Shown here one piece after another: positions 20,669 to 32,491 of a stretch of DNA of 64,000 nucleotides. The DNA lies in the NCBI RefSeq assembly GCF_001619985.1, contig NW_017264200.1, forward strand, positions 1,302,001-1,366,000. The letters are read 5' to 3'. The translations under genes were made by a program, and so were the position numbers. Within the stretch, counting starts at the first letter, position 1. The number at the start of each line of letters is the position of its first letter. The notes beneath the pieces were generated by a model that had not been told where the DNA came from, ran no database searches, and saw only the letters and a list, made by a program, of their open reading frames with translations. This stretch comes from Xylona heveae TC161. Its lineage: Eukaryota; Ascomycota; Xylonomycetes; Xylonales; Xylonaceae.

Positions 20669-23365
20669 GGCGGCTTCCAGGTACGACACAGGCTTGCAAT
20701 TGACTTTTGAAGTATGAGAGATTTGAAGGAAAGCCTGAGCGTTCTGCTTTTGGAAAATATCGATCGGCCGCAGAGAGAGATTTAAGAGCTGCAGGTAGAG
20801 ATGAACGAGCACAGGGTTCAAGTGTATTGCGTCCGACGGAAACGCTGTCAAGGACAACAATGATGATGATGATGATGATGCTGCTGCTGCTGGAATGCTA
20901 ACAATCAGAGCAATGATAGGCACACAGTAAAAGTCAATAAAAGAAAGACTTAAGAAGAGATCATACGGGAAAGCGGAGGAATATAAACTTCCCCGGGTTT
21001 CTCCACGGCCGGCAGGGAAAAGGAGATTCCTTTCCATTCTCCTCGAGTCTTCTGCATGCACAAACTCATCTCCGCTTCGTCTCATAATCGGGCCGTTGTA
21101 GTAAGGCATCAGGCAAGATCCCATACGGACATCTTCCTGTACCACAGCAAGCCAAGGCAAAGGCCGGCTGCTCACTTATCCGGTGTTTGGTATGTGTGAC
21201 ATTTTCTACTCATAGCAAAATTATGCTGGTGCAGGGCGGGGCGACGACGGGCATATACCGGCTTCTGTTCCGTGAAATTAAGGGATCCTGCTGTAATCCG
21301 TTCCTGGTCGCAAGCTCAAGATACTGCTTCTTTCTCAGCCAGAACATGCAACATCTAGCATAGGTCGCTTGACCTTCTGTCACTATCAAGTCCCATCTAG
21401 ACGACAAGAGTCCAACATTTTTTATACATATTGGGCTGGATATGTTAAGGAAAGTCAGGTCAATGGATGTCGTCTTTGGGGGGAGGAATATCAATATCAG
21501 CGAGAGTTCTCCATTTTTGACCGTCGGCACTTTAGACATCCGGGTCTGCTGAAACTTACTCTTTGCTCGCTCACTTCCGTTCAAGTCAACTTCAGTTTTC
21601 TCGTACCACTAGGCATTGAGCCTCGAACCGGGCAGCCATTGCCAATTGCGTGTAGCGCGCTAGTCAATTGTCACATTGGAGAAGGTTGTTCCGAGAAATC
21701 GAACCGTTGAACCATTACAGAACGAAAAGTCGTCTAGCTCCAACGAAGAATAAAGAGGACGGGTTCGGGGAGAGGCCGATGAAGCCCTAAGATCAGCCCT
21801 CCTTGGTCAGGTCGAGTAACTGCAGAAGGCTGCCGCTGATTTTTTCCAGATAGATCTGCGTTACCTGTGGAATAGATATCAATGCAGGGGCACCGGCTTC
21901 TGTGCCACTTCGGCGGCAGATATCCGCCTCTGCGGTATACTGGCTTTTGAGCAACAAGCTTTTTCCGCGAAGATGAAATCGCAGCACAGACTATAACCTG
22001 AGTCAACTTAGAAGCATCGTAAAACTGCAGATGCTTTCTTCTTTTGGTCTTCAGGTATCTTCGTGGTCTGAGTTGATACAGCGGATTTCCAGAGTGACAT
22101 GCAGATCCTAGACGCCAGTGTTTTTAATGTAACAGGCACGTTCTTGTAATGCATTGCTTCACTCATTATAGTGTTGTAATTCCCATGTTCATTTGGACCT
22201 CATGATCTAGAGATGCGCGATGATTGCCATTGAGCAAATACTTTTATCGGAAGAGGCCCGTTTCAGCATATAAGAGCATGTGACGTAACTTGATCGAGAC
22301 GGCTGTATGCGGACAAGAGTAACATACTTTACGAGAACGAGTGGATTTGAAAGGCTTGTATATCTTAAAGGAAGATTTGGGCTGAGAAATGCCCAATCGA
22401 TTCGGGAGGAATCACAAACAGTGGTGCTGGTATTCTGTTGATGGAGGGCCGATCCTGTATTCGCTATTCATTGCAGGCATAGATCACGCGGTTCCAGGTT
22501 TGAACGCCCTCATATTCAATTAAATAATTTGTCAATTAAACCACATTACATCCTTGATGGAAGTAACGGAAAATAGAGCTCAGCCATCAGATAGATACGC
22601 CCGGTGTGCTGAAAACGTAGCACACCGACTTTCAATTCCAAAGCCCATTACATTAAAAATTGTCGAGCTTGCTTGAAAGATGAAATCGACAATGAGCAAA
22701 AGGCGATACAACCTCATAGAAAATCGGTGAAGAGATGAAAAGGTATAGACCAGACAAATGTCCCGTACAGCATATTTTCGTAGAGACAACCCTCAAATTC
22801 GTTCGTATCGAATGGGGCAGTCTGAGAAGCGCTGTCATCTCGCATCCATATCCCACCTTGTCTCAATTGTTGTCAATATAATTTTGGTGGGTAAGCTTTG
22901 CAAATCCCAAACCCATCAGAGGTTTTTACCACTCGCCAGTCGCCAGTCGCCGGTATCAGAAATGGGCTAATCATTGACAGCCTCTTGTTGGCGCCCATCT
23001 ATCTTCGCCACATTGACTCTGTGAGAAACCCAAAGCATATTCTATAGTTGCCAAGAAAGTCATGGCAGGAGGAATGGCTTGGTATCAGACCAAGCCGTGC
23101 CGGGCCACGGAGCACTCGAGCCAGCCCAAACGTAACCAATATCACATAACGCCGTCATTGCAACACCTATGCCTCTCGGTGAAGAGAAAAATTACATGTC
23201 GTGTCTTCGTAATATGCCTCATGCATCGATGCCTCGCTAAAATGCCTCCCACACCTCCCAAAACAAGGAGTTAAATAGAAATGCAATGATCTGAGAGCAG
23301 AGAGAAGAAGCCAAAATGACATCGCATCGTGGCCACATACCCTTCTGCTCTAAATGTTGTCAAGT
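20669..23365. other. 2.7 kb gene-poor region
   Basis: Upstream region of the collagen-like gene and 3' flank of the small gene at 23.4-23.9 kb. The frames present are short, lack ATG-linked domains and change phase. Nothing recognised beyond the trinucleotide repeat. Confidence 0.5.
20860..20892 (+). repeat. (ATG)7(CTG)4 trinucleotide repeat
   Basis: Compound trinucleotide repeat in the presumed 5' leader of the collagen-like gene. In that gene's frame it reads as Ala and Ser runs, which contributes to the long upstream open frame. Confidence 0.9.
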
Positions 23366-23873
23366 TCAATCCAGCATGTGCCGGATGTTATCGACAACCT
23401 CCTCGCTGACAGAGCTTCGTCTGCGTTTCTGAGCTCGAAGTTCCATTTCGGCATCCATCAACCGTGACTGGACCCAGCTACGGAACGCAGCATCATGCTT
23501 GACCGACTCGCAATTCAACAAGCCCGTCAGGGTCGTCTTGATTTGATGATTGACCCCGTAGAGCTTTGTCTCATCCAAGTCATATTCGGGTTCGTGGAAT
23601 TTTGGCGGAAGGAATGAGGGTTGGCATGGCGAGGACGATTCTGATACAGCATTGGAGGAAACGGATGATGTGGAAGACTGGCTAGCAGAGGGTGACAAGA
23701 CGGATAGGCGCAGCCGCTCTTGAAGAGAATCGTGCTGTTCTTGCAGAAGAGCGTATTTTTGCAACGAGAAATCCTATTAGGGATTAATAAAAGGGACTTT
23801 TTCCTCTTGATCACGATCCTTGTTATGAAATCAGGAAACTTACCCTTTCGGGGCTTGCTTCTCGGCTCATCAT
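23366..23873 (-). CDS. 145-residue conserved hypothetical protein
   Basis: Two exons (23873-23844, 23773-23366; 70-bp intron with GTAAGT donor and AATAG acceptor). Exon 1 encodes only MMSREASPER; joined to exon 2 it gives SPERDFSLQKYALLQEQHDSL. Residues 12-32 are a helix with heptad-like leucines, probably a short coiled coil. A Ser-rich linker follows (38-65), then a Pro/acidic block (FLPPKFHEPEYDLDE), and a C-terminal helical region (QIKTTLTGLLNCESVKHD, FRSWVQSRLMDAEMELRAQKRRR) with a basic nuclear-signal-like stretch. I do not recognise the family. Two tandem ATGs begin the frame; either may be used. Confidence 0.7.
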
Positions 23874-26800
23874 AGTTACGGATTTTATTGGGGAAATGGG
23901 AGTGGTTTTCTCGGTGGTACAGAAAGAATACTTCTTCCTTCAGTTGGCAAAGTATGCCGTATACTCTGCCAAACGAGCAGTAATTCCAAAGCCAATGGGA
24001 GGATTGAGCTTGGTTGGAGAGAGAGAGAGGGTCGGGAGAAGAGAGAGAAGACGGGTGTAACTTTCGAGTTATTACGGAATTTGGGAGCAGACGAACGAAC
24101 TTAAGTGTTTCGTGGTCTGTCTCGATTGCGTGTACAATTATATGTTTTCAGACTGGTGTAATCCTTTGTTAATCAGGTTGGGGGATGACGCAGCGTTATG
24201 ATGAATTGTATGGTGGAGAAACCGTAGATTCCATTCTATTTCAATTCCATCGCACAGTAGATATAGTTCCAAGGAAGGTTCGACACACATACCTCAGCGG
24301 GCAAGCACCCTCCAAAGCTTCACCTAGGGAACAGCTCACCACCCATGCGCGCACACAATCGCACACATAATCGCACCTGCTTAAGTTTGGGCCTACCTTC
24401 TTGGAATGGGGCGATACGTGCCAGTTTGCAAGGGTCAACAGCGCAACCAGGGAAAAGGATCGCCAAAACCCTCCCACTAGACTGACCGGGGGAAGCGAAA
24501 GGCTACGCAAAAGCATCATTCGTTCGCAGGCGAACGGCCACTGCTGCTCATGGGGGCGGGAAGCGCCAGGATAACCCTCGTTTGTGCTTCAGTCTGCAAC
24601 CGTTCTGGGCCCCCATCAAGCTCAAAACTTTACGACTCCCTCCGGTCCACGTATCATGTGTCAGTGCGACGGGCGCCTAGGCGGTGGTGGGAAGAAGCCC
24701 GTGGGAAAGCAAACTGGAGGGTGACGCAGGGAAGAGGGATGGACAGGAGAGGAGGTGGCCAAGAAGTGGCTGAGACGGGGAAAGCGGATGGAAACTATTG
24801 TGGTGGATGAGGGGTCTAGTTCGACGCAATAATATGGCGGTACTTGGGTCAGTTAAACTAATCGCATTTCCCGTCTTGTGCGTTAGGCCAATCGTAACCC
24901 TCATTCCTTCATTCATCCTCGACGGATTCTCTCTATCCCATGTACCCGTTCCCTTTGACCCGTCCCTTCCGGCGTTTTCTTCCAGCAATGGTCCCACAAT
25001 TCACTGAACCTCCCGTTAACTTTTCGTAGGGTGGTACGATTCCTACAAAACATGAGTGAAAGAGTTCCTGGGCCTTCTTACGGTGCAGGTCTTTCGACGC
25101 ACACAAGGTCTCGACTGATTCTGAAGGCCTGTGACCCATGTGTGTACCCCAGATGCCGACACGGGACCTGGGGTCGATCATCCCGTTTCGATAACGATGA
25201 GACGATTTGGGGCTTTGCTTTTTCTTCGAGAGGGCCCGTGGTTGTACGGGACCAGGGTCAAGCTGACTCTGCATATTCCGTCCCCAACTGGATTTGAGTC
25301 TACTTTTCACAAGCCGAGTTAGATTTGGTTTATCTACAGCTAACTATTGGCTCAATTGATTCAGCATATCAATACAGACTCCAGCAAGGTAATGGCGGGA
25401 GAGAGGATTGTATTCTCGGCGGATGATAAGCGGTTCACAGCGATAACAGTTCAGTAAGCAGCAACAGTTGCTTCCAATTGTTAGCGGAAGGGCCTAAAAA
25501 ACAAAAGAAGCGGTTGCGAGAGGGAAGCGGAGGGTCGTATAATCTCGATTGAGTTTCATCGAATGTCGCCGATCTTTACCGGATCGTCCCTAGCTAAAGG
25601 GGGGTCGCGAGGAGACGGATGCTTCTCCTTTAGTTGTGGTTTCTACGTCCATTTTCTGTTTGAAAGGGACATTGGATGATCACACTAGAAACTACCATCG
25701 AACATCTTTACCATAAGTTTAATTCCCCCCCAAGGTTGACTGGGTCTTAGCTAGGAAATGAGCCTGCCATCTTATGCAGCAAACCACGGCTGGGGCTTCT
25801 GTTGATCAGGCGGGTTTTCGTACTAAAGTTAGCCTAAGCTGGGGAAAAGGCGGGGGATAGGAACAACTCATTCCAAATCCGGTATAGTCTCTTGCCTACG
25901 TCAGCGATGAAAATGCTCTGCCGAACCTTTTTGTTCTGCCGATCAGTTGTTATTATTATCTTTTGGTTGGAATTGTCTGAGAACTCATCTACATTAATAA
26001 AGACTTGCAACCGCCTGGATTGTAATTCTCTCGTAGGAAGTGACGAAAACGGATTTGATTGCTTGTGTTGGCATGTCAGATGGTTGGGTTGGCCAAGGTC
26101 GTTGAAACAAAGATTCCGCGACATTGGCAGAATCATAGAGAAGTCTTGGATGACGCTATCTTGGTTGCCATTGTGAACAGCAATTTTTTGTTTCGAGATC
26201 AGAGATATCGATGCCAAAAGGGTGTAGGAGGGGTCTAGGATTGACGCAACTCAGACAAGCCCGAAATTTGCCCTTGCCCTGAATTGGGTCAGCACAGCGT
26301 CGACGAGATCAGAAAACCTGTCAGTTCGAAACCGAACATTTAAACTGGACATGCAAATAGTGGGAAAAAGCTCAATGGCAACCAAAAAGTCAATTGAGCC
26401 TTTCCCACCTTCCAAAATATTTTTCCTTATCCCTTGGTCACCCCCTTTAAACCCATTCCCTTTTGTTTCGCATTTCAGTTTGTTTTCGACCAGGCACGGA
26501 AACTCCCGTTGGCAATGGAGGGTCACGTCATGCCTCAAATTGTTTATTACGGTCACCTGCTCTGCTCGACCCAAGGACAGCATGAGCGACGGCGCCCTGA
26601 AGCGATGTGGTAACTACTGGCTGGCATGCCCGAAAACAGCTATCCATTCAAAAGGAACTTTTCCTTTTGTTTCAGTTTTGCCCATCTTGTCGCATTTTGC
26701 CACACGTCACGCCGTACCCTAAGGTATGGATCATGCGAACTGCAGGTCCCCCTTCTTCTTCTAGAGTTTTCTGTAAAATTAGTGCCCTTTGACCCTAAGG

Positions 26801-28165
26801 GTCCTAGTCGTGCAAACAATGGCAAGGGGAATAGAGAGGGAGAGAAAAAAAAGTTCCCGGAACAAGGACCCCAATTCCCCTATTGTCGATACAGAACTTG
26901 ACGATCCTGACGATCTTGTTGATCGCTACTGTGTCATCCTCATTTTTTCCCTTCTAAGCAGGCTTTATTCATCCCTTGGGGGGCAATGCGCGCCTCTCTT
27001 CGATGAAAACTCCCTCCGTACCCGTAGTACGGGATACCTTGGTAGACCTATTGTATGAGTGTGATTTGAAACCTGATATTTCTTGTTCAACAACGCATCG
27101 AACAATGACCCAAAGGCCTTCGGTCAAAAACATGTTAAAGTTACGTTACGACAAGGGCCAGCAAATGAGACACTTGCACACCCCATTTTTTTTTTTTTTT
27201 TTTTTTTTCCCCTCAATTACGAAAAGGCTATACAAACCCTCCGTACCATGTAGACGGGTTGGAGAGAATGGGCAGCAGACAGACCACGTTTTCTCGGCCT
27301 GCATCCTGCAAGCGCCTCAATCAGTGGGCCCCTTGTTTTCTTTTTCTTGCGATATTCAATAGTTCCGATTTTTCCCTGGTACTGGGGAATTGAGTTGTCC
27401 CGGTTTTTTTTTGTAGGAGTCGTGCGTGTTGTGGCTGAGATATGGCTGAGACATTAGTGGCATGATGAGTACCATGCACCGCCAAGTTTCCACTGGTGGG
27501 AAACATTGCGTGTGGGGTCGAGAAGGAAAGCAATAGGTTATGAGTATTTTCATAATGCTTGCATTATTATTCATATCTCAGATGACTTTAAGCGTTGTGC
27601 AAAACCTGCGGGTAAAAACAGAGACAGCGAAGATTTAGCTGTTGCTCGGTCTCATGTCCTCTTACGTCGCTGACGCAGACACTCGATCGAGTGCCCATTG
27701 AAAGAAAAGGAAATGGCCCATCTAGTAGAAAGAAAAGAAAAACCCATCCCCTGATCGAATGCATACCAACAAGTCATAGTGCAATCTGAAGCGAATTCGT
27801 CGCTATGCAGGTCTGTTGTGTCTATATGTACAGCAAAATGTCATGTTCAGGCCTAGAAAGGTAATGCCTGCTCCAGGTGAAAAAAAAAAATGATGCAATT
27901 CCAATAGTCCGTTACCAAACGAAAAGGCAGAATGCTAACATGACAATAGCAGAAGGAGTATACATGATTCTCTCAGTTTCAGGAATTCTCTCCCGAGGAG
28001 CATCCAATGCAAGAGAATATTGAAAAAAAGAAGAAATCGTATCATGTCGTAGCATGCCATATCCAGAAACAGCACAACAATGAGACAAAGCTGATGTCTA
28101 AAACAAGAAACAAAAACTCAAGCTGACTGAGCCAAAAAAGGGGAGGGAATAAGATGCAACTTGCG
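23874..28165. other. 4.3 kb gene-free region
   Basis: The second largest gap in the window. No open frame carries a recognisable domain on either strand. It contains a 23-nt T run at 27186-27208, a short CA-rich stretch near 24350, and otherwise unique mid-GC sequence. It separates the small gene from the 3' end of the transporter gene. It could hold non-coding transcripts, which cannot be judged from sequence alone. Confidence 0.5.
27186..27208 (+). repeat. Poly-T tract (23 nt)
   Basis: Uninterrupted run of 23 T. No adjoining SINE or LINE body recognised, so a simple homopolymer expansion is most likely. Confidence 0.85.
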
Positions 28166-30598
28166 TTATATGAAGGCACCAGTATCCGAGCGGCGATCCT
28201 CCCAGTCAGATGCGCTCCGAGTGCTTTGATGCCTGCTTGGACCCTGAGTCTCGCTGAGATCATGACTATCAGAACTAGCACGTTCATGGCCAAAGCTTTC
28301 ATCAGAGTGAAGATCAATGTCGCGACCCTCGACAGCAACACGAGGAAGAATGAGATCACGAGTCGCTACACTAGAAGATGGGTCGCTTCCTCTACTTGTG
28401 CCAGAGCCTCGATGATCGAGGTTACTGATTGGTTCTACATTTCCGACCGTCCTCGTGGCTCCATAACCTGTTGATTCGGTATCCTCATTGTCATCAAGAA
28501 CGGGTATATGTGCTCTGCCGGCGATATTTGAGGGATAACCGCCGAGCTGGTGCCAGTCCTCGTCTGAAGACGTCCGATCAGACATGATGTCATGCTGTTC
28601 CTCTCCATCGTGGTAGAGATCATCCTCAGCCAATAGATTCTTGGAGTCGCCTTTGACAAGCCCGAGCCGTTCTTCCTCCGTAGCGTTTCGCATCATGCTC
28701 TCGCTTTGATCACGACTATGCCTTCCACGATTTCCAAAGCCAAGAGCACTTGACGGACGATGGCCATCATTTTCCGAATAGCCATCATCTGATCGATGTC
28801 GGTGGAAGACCTTTTGGAAGGAGAACTGTCGCTTGGCTCCATGAGGCGGTGGATTTGGTGCAAGGCTGTTGCTATCATGTTCCGTTCCAGAGGATGCTGT
28901 AAGATGCGGCTTTTCGTCAACCCCAGACGCCCAGCGGATTTGCGTACTTGAGCTAGCATTACGAACGTCCCTGTCCCCTTGGAGAGCAGGCGGTAGGCCG
29001 AATGTGTGCGTCATTTCGGTCGACCTTAAGCTCCCAGCGTCGTCGTCGGCGCCATCTACTTTGTACGGCGTGACTGAAATCTCGCTCAATGGCACATAAT
29101 TCGGGTTGTGTAAGCTGGAACTTCGAGAGTCCAAGTCGACTTTTGCATTGCCAAATGTTGGCATTGTTGATGTTTTTCGGCGAAATTGTCCGAAAAAGCT
29201 CCTGTCTGTGCTTTGACTCTCTGGCCGCCGCTCATCCTCTGTTTCATCGGGGAAGTACGTCAATCCGAGTGGCGGATGACGTGTTTTGGTTCGATGAAGG
29301 CTGCCAGGGCCGCTCCTAATGGTCTTACGACGTCGTATGCCATCCCATTCAACTTGTTCATTCTCACCAATCGGCTCAAGATCATGCATCCGGTCACTCT
29401 GAACTCTCTTCGCCTCCTCCAGCTCCTTCTTCTGCCTTGATTGCGAGAATCTTCGGACGATAGCAGACGCTCCGCGTATAGCATCGGCCTTTGGTTCAGA
29501 CTCGGGCTGTTCCTGTTCAGCCACTGTCCGCACTTGATCCAGGTCACCTGTAAAGACAGCGGCATCTGGAACGTCCTTGGCCGATTTTGAGAGCTGCAGA
29601 AGGACTACACCTGAGCAAATCTGGAAAAATCCAAGCACCACTGTTACGATTGATAGTGCGGAGCCCTTGAAACCACGGAACAGGATGGCAGACGTGACAA
29701 TGGTCGAACTTGTAAAATATACATAATACGTTGGCGTTACTAGAGCTGCATTGAAGATGTTGAGGGCTTTCTGGAGCATGTGTTAGAATAACGGATTAAT
29801 TGTAGGCAGAATGGTAAAGCTTACATTGAGATAAATTATTTCAGTGATCAGTGTGGCTGCAACGAACACCAGCAGCACATAAAGAAACCACTGGTTGAAT
29901 TGCGGAGTACCACCAATCTGCGTCACAATTGCCGCTCCGAGACCCTGCGTTGCGACAACGCTCAATCCGCCAATGAGACTGCAGATGCTCAAGTAGACCA
30001 TCATGCTCTTTTTGCCATATCTGGGTCCAGCCCATAGAGCGACAAACACACAACCCACTATGATGACTCCTGCATAGCTGAGAAATCCCGGTGAAATCAC
30101 ATAGTGTTTCATCTCCTGGATATCGGCGGCGGATGATTGCTCTGGGGCATTGATTGCTATGACTACCGATCCAATGATGCAGGAGAAGCATCCGACCTTG
30201 CCTACGAAGCTTAGTCTTTCCTTGAGGAATATGGCTGACAATATCGTTGTGATGACGACAGAAAGTGCTCCGAAAGGTGTGACCAAGATCGCGTCGACAA
30301 ATGCGTATGCCACAAAGTTGCACACTTCTCCAATAATCATTAAGATCATGCCAGCCCACCACCAGGCATTCTTAAGATACCCGTATCCTTCCCCAGCTTC
30401 CTGATCATATTTGACATTCGATTTCAATAGACCAATTTTCTTAAGGACGAAAGATGAGCCGATAAAAAGACCTGACGCCACTGCCAAGGATATGCCAATC
30501 GCCTTGTAGACTGGGGGCCGGCCCGCTGTATCGGCGTTTGCGCTCGAACGAGTGTGTAATGTATGGGCGGAGGACAGAATATCAGCGCAGATATCCAT
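28166..30598 (-). CDS. NIPA-type (DUF803) membrane transporter with long disordered tail
   Basis: Two exons (30598-29825, 29770-28166; 54-bp intron) give 792 residues. After a short lumenal N-terminus, about nine hydrophobic helices follow in the drug/metabolite-transporter-like NIPA order: AIGISLAVASGLFIGSSFVLKK, WWAGMILMIIGEVCNFVAYAF, ILVTPFGALSVVITTILSAIFLKE, VGCFSCIIGSVVIAINAPE, then further helices. The intron falls in the loop after TLITEIIYLN, and the last helices continue in exon 2 (NAALVTPTYYVYFTSS). NIPA proteins carry Mg2+ in animals; the fungal substrate is inferred. Residues about 350-792 form a cytosolic tail rich in Ser, Asp, Arg and His with many phosphorylatable motifs and no domain, far longer than in animal NIPA proteins. 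Confidence 0.9.
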
Positions 30599-31823
30599 CG
30601 CGTATCAGGAATTGCGACACAAAAGCCCAGGAGGCAGAAGGGCGCTGCCTCCGGGGCAAACGAGATGTGGGCGTCTTGAGAAAACTCAAAGTAAGCAACG
30701 CTTTTAACGCTTCTCAAAACGGAGTGCTGCGAATTGGGGAGAAGGTCGGTTTAGGCCATCAAATGGCAATCCAGCCGATGCTTCGTGCGGATCTGAGATT
30801 CGTGTTTCTATGCGCTCATCGACACTGGTTCCGCCGGAGTCTCCTTGGTCACTATTGATCTCTTTGCGGACTATCCTCAGATATCAGCGTCGTTGAAACG
30901 GTGAGACGTTCTCGACAAGGCCAGCCAGGAATATGAGCGCAATACCCAGCGAGGATGGAAAAGAAATTCCTAACTGGGAAATATAATTGAATATGTGAGA
31001 ATTGGAAAAGAAGTGCGGCTGCGCGCGAGGCACAAGGGTCCTCGGTCCAGACAGTACTGGTCGAGCTAATCGAGGTCGACGCCAGTTGGTTACGACCAGG
31101 GTGGCTCTCGGCTGTGGTCCCGGGTGAAATGGCGCCAGTAAAAGCAACAAGAGCAAATTGCTATTCGGAGCAAGTAAAGGAAAATGAAGGAGTTCCGTCG
31201 AGTATTGCAATGTGTGCGACAGAAGAAAGGAACACTAGTAGAGAAGTGGGACGGGAGAGCGTCGCAATGTGGCTCGGCGGAGAACGATACGCGCAAGCCA
31301 ACCACAATCTGTATGGGCCAGTGGCAGCGCCTAGAGTGATAGATAGCAAAGGAGTCGCATTTTACGATTTTATGCTGACGGCTGCCCACTCGTCTTTGTC
31401 AGAAATCTAATATTTGTCTGCCTGTCTACAGGCCAAGTTTGCGACGAGAGTGTAGGTGCAGTATACGACAGTATTTGAGCAGGCAAGGGTTGTAACAAGT
31501 TGTTTTGGTGTTTCTATTTTAGCTGATCGGCAGGCCCTTTTGGGCTTTGGTTCTTTTAACTACTCTCTCCCCACAGCAACCGCTGTGATGTCACTTCTAC
31601 ACAGGGTGAACTTCATTAATTAATACGCTCAAGGCTAAGATTCCGTCGTATATAATTGCCAAAAAAAAGATGATGAAGTGGCTCCACCTTGCTAATATAG
31701 GAAAATGCGACTTATTGTTGGATTTTGTAGACTGAGTTGTCTAAGCGTAGGGCTTAAGCAAATTTTCACAGTGTCTGGACCGTTGATTATATATATTTTA
31801 AAAAATATCAATTTTCAACAACT
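30599..31823. other. Promoter side of transporter gene; no gene seen
   Basis: 1.2 kb between the transporter start and the tRNA. Frames on both strands are short and unrelated to known families. The final 150 bp before the tRNA are very AT-rich (TATATATATTTTAAAAAATA). Confidence 0.5.
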
Positions 31824-31952
31824 GGATAGATGGCCGAGCGGTTAAGGCGTGTGACTCAAGATCTAGGATCTTGCTCGCTATCAAGCGAGTTGAATCACCT
31901 AATCAGGTTTCTCATGGGGCAACCCGCGTGAGTTCGAATCTCACTCTATCCA
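31824..31952 (+). tRNA. tRNA-Leu(CAA), intron-containing
   Basis: Type II tRNA. The acceptor stem pairs GGATAGA (31824-31830) with TCTATCC (31945-31951), discriminator A at 31952. The D arm is TGGCCGAGCGGTTAAGGC, which also gives the A box. The anticodon CAA lies at 31857-31859 in the loop CTCAAG. A T arm GTGAG-TTCGAAT-CTCAC supplies the B box, and a variable arm GGGCAACCC precedes it. Between the anticodon and the 3' anticodon stem (TCATG) lies an intron of about 50 nt, the normal position for fungal tRNA-Leu(CAA). Two of the five anticodon-stem pairs would be G-U. A T6 run at 31959-31964 serves as Pol III terminator. Confidence 0.93.
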
Positions 31953-32491
31953 ACATTCTTTTTTGTTTTTGGATATATGCATTTTATATATCTCTTGCAT
32001 TGATATTATTTTCGTGTATTTTCGAGTTTAAAAAAAATTTTTTATTAATGGAAAACTATCTTCTAGTGCGCACTCGAGTTTTTCTATTCATTTTGATTTT
32101 ATTTTCCCGGTGATGAGTTACGAGGTTTTAATTTTATTTTTCCGCTTTGCTAATTCCTCAGCACTCGTTCCAATTCTCATTTTCACCAAAATATGCACAG
32201 GAAACAAGTCCTCGGGGTTTCGGTCAGAGCTTGTGGTGATAAATATTTAAGTTCAATCATTATTCTACAGAAGCTACTCCTTCACCTGTTACAAACTGGG
32301 CATCTGACGTCTATACCTGAGACTCAATATGTCCACTGACACATACTGAGATGATGACAGTGCAATGATCTTGACTTGATGTTTCCTGATTTGGTTTCTC
32401 CATCAACTCTTGCTGATGATGGAGTGGGTATGCTCAATTTGTCAGTCCGGGCCAGTCTATGAAAATATATTAGCTCCGATATGGGTGTAGA
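31953..32491. other. tRNA 3' flank and MOSC gene 3' flank
   Basis: AT-rich sequence with several T runs downstream of the tRNA. Open frames have no domain content. Confidence 0.5.

Noticed and set aside
19928-21175. 415-codon version of the collagen-like protein
   Set aside because: The extra N-terminal part contains trinucleotide-repeat runs and no domain. A typical signal peptide starts at the internal ATG at 20668, so the upstream frame is probably leader.
21600-21690. tRNA-like sequence on the minus strand (GGTTCGAGGCTC)
   Set aside because: There is no A box, the T stem does not pair, and no acceptor stem can be drawn.
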